The notes: generated from the letters alone by a model not told the origin. Numbered from the stretch's first letter, positions 1-8,043 are shown. The stretch is 10,768 nt of DNA from Goniomonas avonlea (GCA_003573635.1 QUTJ01031299.1:1-10768); one strand, 5' to 3'. Translations and numbers: made by a program.

Positions 1-552
1 GAAGGGAGAGCCAGAGAGCTTGACTGCCTGTCACACCTTCTCACGCTCATCTCACTCTATTGCCACGGATCCGCTTGTCGCCTTGTCCCGGTTGCCACCT
101 GCGACACCTCTGGGCGGCCGTGTGCACCCTGTTGAGAACGAGCGTGGGCGCCGGTGCGTGCCCACCTTGTTGTGGGAATCCTAGCATTGATGTTGAGGTC
201 AAGATCTCTAAACGGCCGGGCACTGCTCAGCGTGTCTCCCTCCGGCAGTCTCCCCCCCGTCCCACTTGAGACTGTTTCAACGTAACACGGACATGCAGCT
301 GCGAGGGGACCAAGTTGCTGCTCCAGCAGTGTGCGCCCAAGACTGTCTTCCTCCCAACGCTCAAACCGAGCCCGTCACTGGTCGCCACTCTCTCTCGTGC
401 GTAGCGTGTGCCGCACAACCGATTTGTGGAGACAGAACAGGCTTGCTTCGACTTGGCCATTTTCAGAGTTTCCTCTCAGTGCGGACCAGGAGTGGTGTTG
501 CGCGCGTGTCACTTCTCCCTCGCACTCTCTTCCTCCTCGCAGTGTGTGTGTC

Positions 553-554
<2 letters not shown>

Positions 555-621
<67 letters not shown>
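555..621. repeat. (GT)n microsatellite, about 33 units
   Basis: An uninterrupted alternating GT run of about 67 bases, preceded by a shorter GTGTGTGTG block at 542-550. Read on the other strand it is (CA)n. Alternating purine-pyrimidine tracts of this length are prone to slippage and can adopt Z-DNA; no function is implied here. Confidence 0.97.
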
Positions 622-623
<2 letters not shown>

Positions 624-741
624 CAACACGTTTGCTAGTGTTGCGGCGTCCCTGTGTGTGCTTGCTGGGCAACTCTTGGTGGCGTCCGAATCCGGCGAGT
701 TGCATCCAACTGTGGCTTTGTGGTCATCCTGCTCGTTGTTT

Positions 742-937
742 TGACAAGCATGACTCGTGCGCGCCGTGGCAAGTGTGCTTCATTCCCACGCAGTGACTCG
801 TACACTGAGCAATGACAAGTATGAGTGTGCAACAACGAGCCGTGCGCACAATGGCCAGTATGACCCATGCTCGCACACTCGGCGTGGACATGACAAGCGT
901 GACTCATGCGTGGACGCCGTGACAAGCGTGACATGCG
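742..937 (+). repeat. Dispersed TGACAAGC repeat, four copies
   Basis: Four related copies of about 18-20 nt with the consensus TGACAAGYRTGACTCRTGCG occur at 742-760, 813-830 (diverged), 891-910 and 920-937. The last two lie almost adjacent. Between them, a weaker relative starts near 856. This looks like a decayed minisatellite or a cluster of binding sites; the sequence alone does not choose. Confidence 0.6.
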
Positions 938-1317
938 CATCACAGTGGAGGCCTCTACTCTGTTCTCGTACACGGCAGGGCAATCCCTGGCACTTGCCTC
1001 GTCGCCACGACTGCTTCCCGTTTTCCTTACAACCGAGGTGTGTTTGTGTCCGCGCTGGTGTCGTTGTTCACTTTCTCATTGTATCTGTGCCTGAGGTGCC
1101 TGACTTGATGAGCAATTGAGTAAAGTGATGGTGAACCTACGTGGAGAGAGGTGAGGCTACAGTGAACCTGCGTGCCAGCTCGTTTGTGGCAGTGGACCCA
1201 GTGAGATTACCTACAGGTCCGCGAACCTAGAGTACGGTGGCAGGTGGATGTGATTTGTCCTATGGCAAGTGTTATCGAGTGCCTAAGACACCATCCCAGG
1301 TTGCAAAGAATGTCAAA

Positions 1318-1953
1318 ATGCTTGACGTTGAAGGCGGTGCTGTTGCTCATGTGTCCGCTCGCCTCAACCTCCGTGACCGCGACCTCCAGGTCCATTCCAT
1401 GTCGTTCCTTCCTCCGCTTGATTGTCCCGAGTTCTTCTCCCCCCAGGTCTCTGAACTATTTTTCGCAGCTACATGAGAGTGACGATGCCGGTTGGAAGAG
1501 ACGCCGGGTGCTTGTCACTCAATCAAGCGATGCCCGAGCACAATGGCAGTCCCAGGGGCTTGGAAGAACCCGAACCCATGTGGTCGCCCATGCTCACACT
1601 CTTGTTGCCGCTCTCGCTCGGGTATTTCATTGTTGTGCCTTGACATTACCCTGACCATTGTGCAGCATGGTTACACAGATGCGGTGATTGAAGAAGAAAC
1701 AGCGGACTCCTCCAAGCGTGACAATGAGTGCTGCGTAATAGCATTGCCTTCCCTACGGGCTTGCATACGGTACGTGTCTTATCTAACGCTTCTGGTATGC
1801 CTTTCTTTAATTCTGACAATCAGTGTGACTCGGGGTGGCTGTATGGTGGAGTGTAGTGATGGTCGCGCGGATCCGAAGTCGGAGCAGAGCGACGTGCCTG
1901 ATGCCAGAGAAGCTCTGAAAACTGTTGTCCTGTCGATGCTACTGGAGATGTAG
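1318..1953 (+). CDS. Hypothetical protein, four exons, 152 aa
   Basis: I do not recognise this protein. The model is exons 1318-1389, 1469-1621, 1666-1769 and 1824-1953, phases 0, 0 and 2. The second intron (44 nt) is the best supported: GTATTT donor, a CTGAC branch-like motif, GTGCAG acceptor, and its removal joins two long open frames. The third intron (54 nt, GTACGT donor, CTGAC then CAATCAG) is a multiple of three and has no stop, so it could also be read through, adding a hydrophobic stretch. The first intron (79 nt) is weakest; an alternative acceptor at 1446 leads quickly to a stop. The protein is mixed and hydrophilic, with a basic KRRR at residues 34-37, an acidic EEE at about 84 and several Cys near the C-terminus. 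No signal peptide is evident. An AATAAA lies just after the stop. The start codon is uncertain; an upstream exon is possible. Confidence 0.45.
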
Positions 1954-1959
1954 CGCCAT

Positions 1960-1965
1960 AATAAA
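1960..1965 (+). terminator. Polyadenylation signal AATAAA
   Basis: A canonical AATAAA hexamer begins seven bases after the TAG stop of the preceding four-exon gene, on the same strand, and in a local A/T-rich patch. That position supports the 3' end of the gene model. It lies in the 134-bp gap between two convergent genes. Confidence 0.55.
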
Positions 1966-2087
1966 ATTACTTACTTAGAAATAGTTTGTATTTACTTGAG
2001 ATCTCGTTGCGTCTTGTGGCAGCGACACAAACTAGCCGAAGAAGGATCCTTGCGCGTAAGGCGCCGTGTGTTTTAAGGAAGCTGAGA

Positions 2088-2538
2088 TTATCGAAAAACG
2101 GAAAACCCATGCGCCGCAACTGCATGTGTGCGCGCCAATTCTTCAAGGGCAGCCGTATCACCCCCAGAGGCTTTGAGAAGATCGAGGGCATCCTGCCCTG
2201 CAGCGTTGTTCTGGTCAACTGGAACACCTTTCTTGAGAATTTCTTTGCAGACAGCGTGGCCCGTCAGTTGACCCTGTATGTCCATTTTGTAAAAATGCTT
2301 GGTTCAAGAAAATTCCTACCATCACAACAGCATGCATCAAGGTGTTGCCCTTGTCGTCCTCGTAACCGAACTGCATTGGGGCCAGCTTTGGAATAAGCTG
2401 ACTGGCCTGTTGCAAAACAATCAAGAAAGAAACAGAACATTCAATAAAACTACACTTGAAGGCTTCACTCTGCCTCACCTCGACAGAGTCGCCACGACGT
2501 AAGGCCCAGTACAACGTTTCTCCGTCCTCCTGGCTCAT
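2088..2538 (-). CDS. Ankyrin-repeat protein, three exons, 110 aa
   Basis: Exons on the minus strand are 2538-2479, 2406-2320 and 2273-2088, with introns of 72 and 46 nt, both phase 0. The first intron has a GTGAGG donor and a long pyrimidine tract ending GCAACAG; the second has GTAGGA and ACATACAG. After splicing, residues about 37-72 form an ankyrin repeat: DDKGNTLMHAVV, then a helix ending KEILKKGVPVDQNN. A partial second repeat follows (AAGQDALDLLKASGG), with a Glu/Ala-rich end. Ankyrin repeats mediate protein-protein binding; the partner is not visible. The start at 2538 is the first ATG before the helix LYWALRRGD and leaves 154 bp to the divergent glutaredoxin gene; an upstream in-frame extension overlapping that gene's start is less likely. 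The protein is short, with only one to two repeats. Confidence 0.8.
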
Positions 2539-2692
2539 CGGCCTGTCAACAGTCAGGCTCCCAGAAACCCAGCGAAGAATCCGTATGAGCGGCGTTTTGT
2601 ACCTCAGAACAGTGAGAACACAATCTTGACCCCAATCTTGAATCTGCGTGACGTGGAGCGTGGACCTCCGACCTCCAACACTGCACCAGTCG
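2539..2692. promoter_or_regulatory. Divergent promoter region between ankyrin gene and GLRX3
   Basis: The two start codons face away from each other across 154 bp, so both core promoters must lie here or extend into the opposite gene. I see no TATA box or other motif I could name. The call is from gene arrangement only. Confidence 0.35.
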
Positions 2693-4110
2693 ATGTCAGT
2701 GATCGATGTTCTTTCCAATGCGCAGTACGACAGTCTCTGTGCGGAAGAGAAGCGTGTAATCGCCGTGTATTTCTGGGCTTCTTGGGCGCCCCCTTGTGCG
2801 CAAATGGATGTTGTCTTCTCTACCCTGGCGCAAGAAAATCAGCACGTCGTGTTCCTCAGGGTTCGGCTTCCCTTCCTTTGACGTCCCTGACCGCGCGCAG
2901 GTGGAGGCTGAAGCCAACGAGATCATTGACAAATATGATATAAGTTCAGTGCCAGCGTTTGTCTTTCTGAAGGTATGGTTGTCACATTTCTTCCCACCCA
3001 TCCAACACCAGAATAGGACAACAAGGTCTTCGACACTCTCGTTGGTGCATCTGCCCCAGATCTCGCACAGAAGGTGGCCAAGTTCAACACCGGTGATATT
3101 CCATCCTCCGTCTCGGTTTCAGGTGGTGCTGCGCCGCGCACCGCAGGAGGTAGTGCAAGTGCAGCTGCTGAACCGCTCGAAGCTCGCTTGGAAAAGCTGA
3201 TTAACCAGAAGAGAGTCATGTTGTTCATGAAGGGCAATAGAGACGAGCCCCGTTGTGGTTTCAGCAAGACGGTCGGTATTTCTTTATTCTTTCAGCCACT
3301 TGACGCTCCTCAGGCGATTGGCTTGCTTCGAGACAACAACTGCACGGACTTTGGCACGTTTGACATTCTTGGAGACGAAGAGGTCTGACCCAGGCGTGAG
3401 CAACTTTGTCGTTAATTTTTACTCCAGGTTCGAGCGGGCCTGAAACAATACTCCAATTGGCCGACATATCCTCAACTTTACGTCAAAGGCAAACTCATCG
3501 GGGGGCTTGACATCATGAAGGTGTGTCAAGAGCTCTCTTACACTTTCGAGCTGTGTTTACCCTCCGATCAGTTAGTTTTTTTTGTTTCACACAATGCCAT
3601 CCAAACAATGTTTTCAGGAACTTGCCGAAGCGGGCGAACTCGCACAGACTGTCGGACCTGAGGAGGACCTAGAAACGCGTCTCAAGGCTCTGACAAACAA
3701 AGAGAAGGTGAGATTGGCTAGAGATCAAGCGTTGGTGTGTGCGTTTTCTGATCCCGGAAAAGGTGATGCTGTTCATGAAAGGAAATCCAGCCGAACCCCG
3801 ATGTGGTTTCAGCAAGCAGTGTGTCGCAATCTTGCAGGAGGAGGGTGTGGCCTTTGGAACATTTGACATCCTTCAGGACGAAGAGGTACGCTGTTGTTTG
3901 TTTGTTTTTCCTTTTCTCACACGAGATCAGGTGCGGCAGGGCCTGAAGGAATACTCGAACTGGCCTACGTATCCACAGCTGTACGTGAATGGCAAGCTCA
4001 TTGGCGGATTGGATATCATCAAGGTACATACGGTGTTCTTCTTTCAACCTCCCCTGACAACAATGCAGGAGCTCAAATCCGAAGGCGAACTCAAGGACTC
4101 ATTGATGTGA
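2693..4110 (+). CDS. GLRX3: Multidomain monothiol glutaredoxin (PICOT/GLRX3 class), nine exons, 334 aa
   Basis: Exons: 2693-2860, 2901-2972, 3017-3271, 3314-3382, 3428-3520, 3618-3707, 3763-3885, 3931-4023, 4069-4110. The introns are 40, 44, 42, 45, 97, 55, 45 and 45 nt, all phase 0. Residues 1-100 are a thioredoxin-like domain with WAPPC at 31-35 (only the second active-site Cys is kept, as usual for this class) and the cis-Pro motif SSVPAF at 71-76. A Ser/Ala/Gly linker leads to two glutaredoxin domains, each with VMLFMKGN, the CGFS active site (160-163 and 263-266), WPTYPQLYV and GGLDI. Family knowledge: such proteins bind [2Fe-2S] clusters through CGFS and glutathione, with BolA partners, and serve cytosolic and nuclear iron-sulphur and iron handling. 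The length matches the animal protein (about 335 aa); plant forms carry three glutaredoxin domains and yeast forms one. The start is the natural N-terminus of the family. Confidence 0.96.
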
Positions 4111-4315
4111 GCGATAAAAGCGAATCCGATTTTGAGTTCGGTGCCATGTTCTGTCCACAGACGTTTAACGATATGGGTGCCACACACAATTTAACTCTTT
4201 GAAGTGCTCTGGCAGCTAGATGCTCCATACTCCTGCAACAACAAGCAGAACGAGAAAGCGACCGCAGAGTGTTAACCGCTCAAATTCAACCAAGGTGGCA
4301 CAAATTCACTAAGTG

Positions 4316-4705
4316 TCAAAAGAACAAGGTGACACCAATCACAATGGACACAAGCACACCGTCGATCCGCAAACATTGGACCCATGAGCCAACAGCCACG
4401 CCAAACAACTTGGAGATAATTCATTAGAGCCGCATGTGGCGGACACATACTCAAGTTTTTCATTGGGAGTTGTCCAAATCACGCTGGGCACTTTTCACGA
4501 TGTTGTTGACATTAACACCGCCAAGGGTGGCGCCGACATGCTTGTTGAAAAGGCTCCATGTCTCTGCGACGAAATCAGCGTGGGCCCATGGCAGACAAAA
4601 CTGAGACGTACTAACTTGTGACAATTTATCGTCACGGTCAAGGGTCTTCTTCGGTGCCCACCAGCTCTCAGACATGCCCTTGGCCCAGTAGTTGAAATGC
4701 GGCAT
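4316..4705 (-). CDS. Small putative membrane protein, three exons, 83 aa
   Basis: I do not recognise a family. The model on the minus strand is 4705-4612, 4563-4499 and 4408-4316. Intron 1 (48 nt, phase 1) has a strong GTACGT donor, CTGATTT and a GTCGCAG acceptor; it is stop-free and a multiple of three, so reading through also works. Intron 2 (90 nt, phase 0) uses GTGAAA and CTCCAAG with a CTAAT branch-like motif, and is needed to pass an in-frame stop at 4460. The protein starts with an aromatic-rich segment (MPHFNYWAKGMSESWW), has a charged part (KKTLDRDDK), then a Gly/Val-rich middle and a hydrophobic C-terminus (GVLVSIVIGVTLFF) that could be a membrane tail. If intron 2 is wrong the protein ends at 4460 without that tail (81 aa). 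Its start lies 105 bp from the divergent Ser/Ala-rich gene. Confidence 0.45.
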
Positions 4706-4810
4706 TGTGTGAAGTGCGACTGGTGGCCAAACAACTTGGTCTTTGGCCCAAAAAAAACTTTTGACAAGTGTGACCGCCGGCTCTTCAAGGTGGGCCCTCA
4801 ACTTTGGGCG
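4706..4810. promoter_or_regulatory. Divergent promoter region, small membrane protein and Ser/Ala-rich gene
   Basis: Only 105 bp separate the two proposed start codons. It holds one copy of the 14-base sequence GCCAAACAACTTGG (4726-4739), whose core CCAA..TTGG is a partial palindrome, and an A-run at 4750-4757. No named promoter element is seen. The Ser/Ala-rich frame is open upstream to 4697, so an earlier start would move this boundary. Confidence 0.3.
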
Positions 4811-6147
4811 ATGGTCCAGTACGGGACCTTTGGGCTTGCGGCCCAGGGGCCCGAACGACGTGTTCGGCGCAAAGTTGCTCTTTTAGTGCTAGCTGTTATG
4901 GCTCTCTGTGCTCCTGCGTTGGTCAGCTTTGCAGTGGAACCAGCTGATGATTTGCAGTTTGGGAGTGAAGCCAGTTTGTTCCAGATTCTAGCATCCAGCA
5001 CCTCAAGCGGTTCCAGTAGTGCTGTGGCCAGCGCCAGCTCTGCTGCCACAACCAGTTCCTCTGCCAGTTCCGCCAGTGCCTCTGCCAGTTCCTCTGCCAG
5101 TTCCGCCAGTGCTGCCAGTGCCTCTGCCAGTGCTGCCAGCAGCTCAAGCAGTGGTGCCAGTGGCTCCAGTGCCCTTGCAAGCGGAAGTAGTGCGAGTTGC
5201 GTTTGCACACCGTGTCCAGCTACGCATGGTTTGATGCGAGAACACTGGGGAGGGCCCACCAGCAACTCGTCCTCTTCAAGTTCTGGTTCCGGATCGGCGG
5301 CGTCAGGTGCTTCGTCCGCTTCCGCTGCTTCGGCAGCCTCCGCTGCTTCGGCAGCCTCCTCCGCCTCATCTGCTGCTTCAGCAGCAGCGTCTTCCTCGGC
5401 GGTGGCCTCCTCGTCGGCTCGTCGCCTGCTCACTTCCAAGACTGACGTGGTGAAGGCGGCCCAGGCTGCGGCCGATGCTGCCCAGGCTGTCGCCCGCGCC
5501 GCCGCCGCCGCCGCCGGCACAGACTCGTCCGCCAGTGGTGTTGCTGCGGCTGCGGCTGCGGCTGCAAGTGCCTCGTCTGCGTCTGCGTCTGCGTCTGGAT
5601 CTGCCAGCTCGTCTGCGACCTCTGGTTCTGCGTCGTCTTCTGGTTCTGCATCCCCGGGTTCTGCTTCCTCGGGTTCCGCCTCTTCGGGTTCTGCTTCCTC
5701 GGGTTCTGCGTCCTCGGGTTCTGCGTCCTCAGGTTCCAGCGCAGCCTCTGCATCCTCTGGATCAGCGCTGGCCGCCAGTGCTTCGTCTGGTTCTTCTGCT
5801 TCTAGCGCGTCAGCCTCCGGCTCTAGCTCTGCGTCTGGTTCTTCTGGATCGAATTCCACTGCATCTGGTTCATCTGGGTCGAATTCCACTGCTTCAGGGT
5901 CGGGGTCTTCCGGGTCCTCTGCATCGGGAGGCAGCTCTGCACTGGCTTCCTCTGGGTCAGGGTCAGGAGCAACGGGAGTCACATGCCCACCATGCCCTCC
6001 CTGCACCACTCCCCCGCCGTGGGGTCATGTGCCGCAGCCCACGCCGGCGGCCATGCAAGAAGATGATCCCCAGGTAAGGTTGAGCATTTGGGTGTCTGTG
6101 CTGTGTCTGACATCCAGCACACTTGCAACGGTCCTCAACACGTTTGA
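4811..6147 (+). CDS. Ser/Ala-rich low-complexity secreted or surface protein, about 430 aa
   Basis: The first exon runs 4811-6073 (421 codons) to CAG|GTAAGG, the most consensus-like donor in the window. A 44-nt intron (6074-6117, with CTGACATCCAG at its end) leads to a nine-codon tail and a stop; unspliced, the frame ends at 6151 instead. Residues 16-21 are basic (RRVRRK) and 22-41 strongly hydrophobic, so this is a signal peptide or signal anchor. After that the protein is mostly Ser, Ala and Gly. Features inside it: a Cys/Pro cluster at 130-135 (CVCTPC), an Ala-rich helix-like stretch at 208-236 preceded by ARRLL, six GSASS-type repeats at 278-307, two copies of SGSSGSNSTA with N-glycosylation sequons, and a second cluster CPPCPPC at 392-398. 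Probable role: heavily glycosylated cell-surface or wall protein, by composition only. A start at 4697 is possible but spoils the signal sequence. Confidence 0.75.
5642..5731 (+). repeat. 15-nt coding repeat, six units (GSASS)
   Basis: Six head-to-tail 15-nt units, consensus GGTTCTGCNTCCTCG, encode GSASS with one variant GSASP. Copies are very similar at DNA level, which suggests recent expansion by slippage or unequal exchange within the Ser/Ala-rich gene. Confidence 0.85.
5837..5896 (+). repeat. 30-nt coding repeat, two units (GSSGSNSTAS)
   Basis: Two adjacent 30-nt units differ at only a few bases. Each encodes GSSGSNSTAS and so supplies one N-glycosylation sequon (NST). This is a recent tandem duplication that doubled a potential glycosylation site. 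Confidence 0.85.
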
Positions 6148-6753
6148 ATAATTGGCAAATTGGGAGAATGAGGAACCGTTCGATCGAACTCGCATACGTG
6201 TCTGTATTTTCTGACCCAATAACTCTATCCTCGGCGTGAAAACTCACCTTGTACGCACACCACATCACGCACGCTCGAAATACTTCCAGTTGACTGCCTC
6301 TGAATGTCTGCTGTGGGGACTCCCCAGGATCCTGCCTTGATGAGTTGACTTGATCTTGACGTGTTCGGGGGTTCGGGATGAGATGACCATCAGTTGTACT
6401 TCGGAGACGACCAGTAGTTCAACCCGCGACACTCAACCACAACATTCGCGCCACACACCACACACCACAGCACACCACCAGCACCCGCACGACCCGAAAC
6501 CCATGCATGGTGCATTTACGTCCTGTTGTTTCGCGTGTCATGTATCGTTTTTCGAAAGCGTTGCAAAAGCATTTTTTCCGCTTGTGGCTGCATTCATTTG
6601 TTGGTAGGTGCGCTGACATTTTTTTTTTGCAGTTCTTGCACCTGGTGGACAGCCTCCCCAAGTGATCGCCAGTCTGTGTATGCAAAAATGAAGCTCGCTT
6701 CTAGTCGTATTCAGCCTCTTCTCGCATTTGTCATTAAGCAGTGGTTGCCTGCG
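6148..6753. other. 606-bp gap between convergent genes, no gene seen
   Basis: This stretch separates the 3' ends of the Ser/Ala-rich gene and the methyltransferase gene and must hold both 3' untranslated regions. No open frame has protein character. It contains an ACCACAC-rich block at about 6450-6500 and a T9-T10 run followed by GCAG (6620-6633) that resembles a splice acceptor without a partner exon. No AATAAA was found for either gene. Confidence 0.5.
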
Positions 6754-8043
6754 TCAGAGTGCAGACCGTGGTTTGACCCACACTTGCACAAACGAGTCCA
6801 TGTCATCGAGATGCTCTTCAGTCCAGATCAAGCGGAGTCCAACATCGGTGCACAAGCGCTCCCACTCACGCCGTCCTCGGTACCCACCTATTGGCATGAC
6901 GAACGGCGCTTCCGCTCGGAACACCTGGTTTTTAAAACAGTGCACACAGTCCAGAAAACAATGGCAAGCGCAGTTGTCGCTCGGCGCGTCGTGTTCCTTG
7001 ATCATGAGAACGCCCCCCAACGCCAGCACTCGCGCCAACTCACTGAGCAGGGTTGGCGGCATGGTTCCGCCATCATTGCACGACAGGGGCGGGCTGTGCG
7101 GCATCGAGACACAACGACGAGCCCGAACGCGGCCTGCAGGATGAGGGAGTGCATGATGCAGTGAATGCACTGCTGTTATCAAGTCTTGTGAGCCGCTGGG
7201 CAAAAATGGCAGTGTCAGGCCGTCGTACATGCGCGTTCGAAATTCTTCCTGCAGGACTGGGTAAGCAACATTGAGCCACAACAGAAATGACACTCACAGA
7301 GTGAGGCACAGCAGGGGCGCCAGTAGGTTCAAGACCAGCTGCAGCCTCGGGAGGCACCGCAAACTGTCGAGCGATTGCTGCCGTTATGCGCCCATCTGGG
7401 AACGGTTCAGTCAAAACATCCGAATGAAATTCGGATGTGCACCTCCACACCCGACGTCCAGATACTGACAAACAGGCCGCAGTCTATTGACACGGGCAGA
7501 CTCCCGCCAACAACGCATCAAATGTACAGCCACACGTTCAGCCTTGCCCCCGGTTTTGAGCGGCCGGGGCAACTGTTCAGCAACCTCTCGAAGCTGTTGA
7601 GCAAGCAATGTTGTACAGCCGTTCTTGTTCGTACATACCGACCAGACATAGACTGAAAAGAAACGAACCAAGTCCAGGGTATTCGGCAAGTGTTTCCGGC
7701 GCGTGTACACAATCAGGCGCAGGAGAGGAGAAGGCTCCCCGTCGGTTACCCAAACCGCCAACAAGGGATCCCGGTGTAAAGACTGGCTTTCAGACTGTGC
7801 ATAACATAGTTGTACCAACTGCAAGAGAGCTCTCCAGATACAAACATCTGTGTGAGTCGCTCCTGCTGGGAGAGAAAAGTTTTCACTCAGTTTTGGAGGA
7901 GAATCAATCTGGTCCTGGAGACATTTCAGGAAGGTGTCAATGGGCAAGGAAGCCGCTCTAGGACTTTCAATAGTGCCAAAAAAGTCAGTTTTCAACATCG
8001 AAACATTGAGCGAAGCATCCGAACAGGGATCTTGAACCGACAT
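6754..8043 (-). CDS. SAM-dependent methyltransferase (class I), three exons, 397 aa
   Basis: Minus-strand exons are 8043-7443, 7395-7298 and 7248-6754, with introns of 47 nt (phase 1) and 49 nt (phase 0). Splicing the first rebuilds motif I, LDVGCGDG (residues 195-202), which the intron splits between GCG and DG. Next come ITAAIARQF, DGLTLPF (242-248), DLITAVHSLHH (255-265) and ELARVLALGG then VLMIKEHD (303-320), the standard order of motifs I, III, IV and V of Methyltransf_11-like enzymes; the C-terminus keeps YRGRREW and a final WVK strand. The substrate is not evident. The first 190 residues are a separate region I cannot assign; it holds the pattern RLIVYTRR and a Glu/Leu-rich helix. About 30 residues between SLHH and ELARVL look inserted; an optional 42-nt intron (7084-7043) would remove part of them. 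The start is the first ATG after an upstream stop; it lies 195 bp from the divergent RCC1-like gene. Confidence 0.85.
7416..7438. other. Perfect 10-bp hairpin inside methyltransferase intron 1
   Basis: ACATCCGAAT and its exact reverse complement ATTCGGATGT are separated by three bases. The hairpin occupies nearly half of a 47-nt intron (7396-7442) and starts four bases after the donor GT on the transcribed strand, before the TGAC branch-like motif. Confidence 0.9.

Larger units (their letters stand above)
1..1317. other. Stretch without a supportable gene
   Basis: No open frame here looks like protein: the frames are short, rich in Cys, His and Arg, and several exist only because the (GT)n tract has no stop codons. 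I found no convincing pair of splice sites joining them. What is present is a long (GT)n microsatellite, a dispersed repeat with the core TGACAAGC, and around 1128-1215 a looser recurrence of GTGAACCT. The 3' part may be the promoter or 5' untranslated region of the gene that starts near 1318, and an upstream exon of that gene (for example around 1237-1317) cannot be excluded. Confidence 0.5.

Noticed and set aside
266-744. Plus-strand open frames through the (GT)n tract and minus-strand poly(Thr-His) frames.
   Set aside because: The repeat has no stops in any frame, so these are open for trivial reasons. The flanking codons show no protein character.
2539-2718. Upstream extension of the ankyrin protein to a start at 2718.
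   Set aside because: It would overlap the start of the well-supported GLRX3 gene, and the added residues show no ankyrin or other motif. The ATG at 2538 fits the first helix.
4798-6009. 403-codon open frame on the minus strand opposite the Ser/Ala-rich gene, rich in Glu, Asp, Ala and Pro.
   Set aside because: It is the mirror of repetitive Ser (TCN/AGC), Ala (GCN) and Gly codons, which rarely yield stops on the other strand. The plus frame has a signal sequence, Cys clusters, sequons and a consensus donor; the minus frame has only acidic low complexity.
6616-6633. T-rich run followed by GCAG, resembling a splice acceptor.
   Set aside because: No protein-like frame follows on the plus strand and no partner donor or upstream exon was found.
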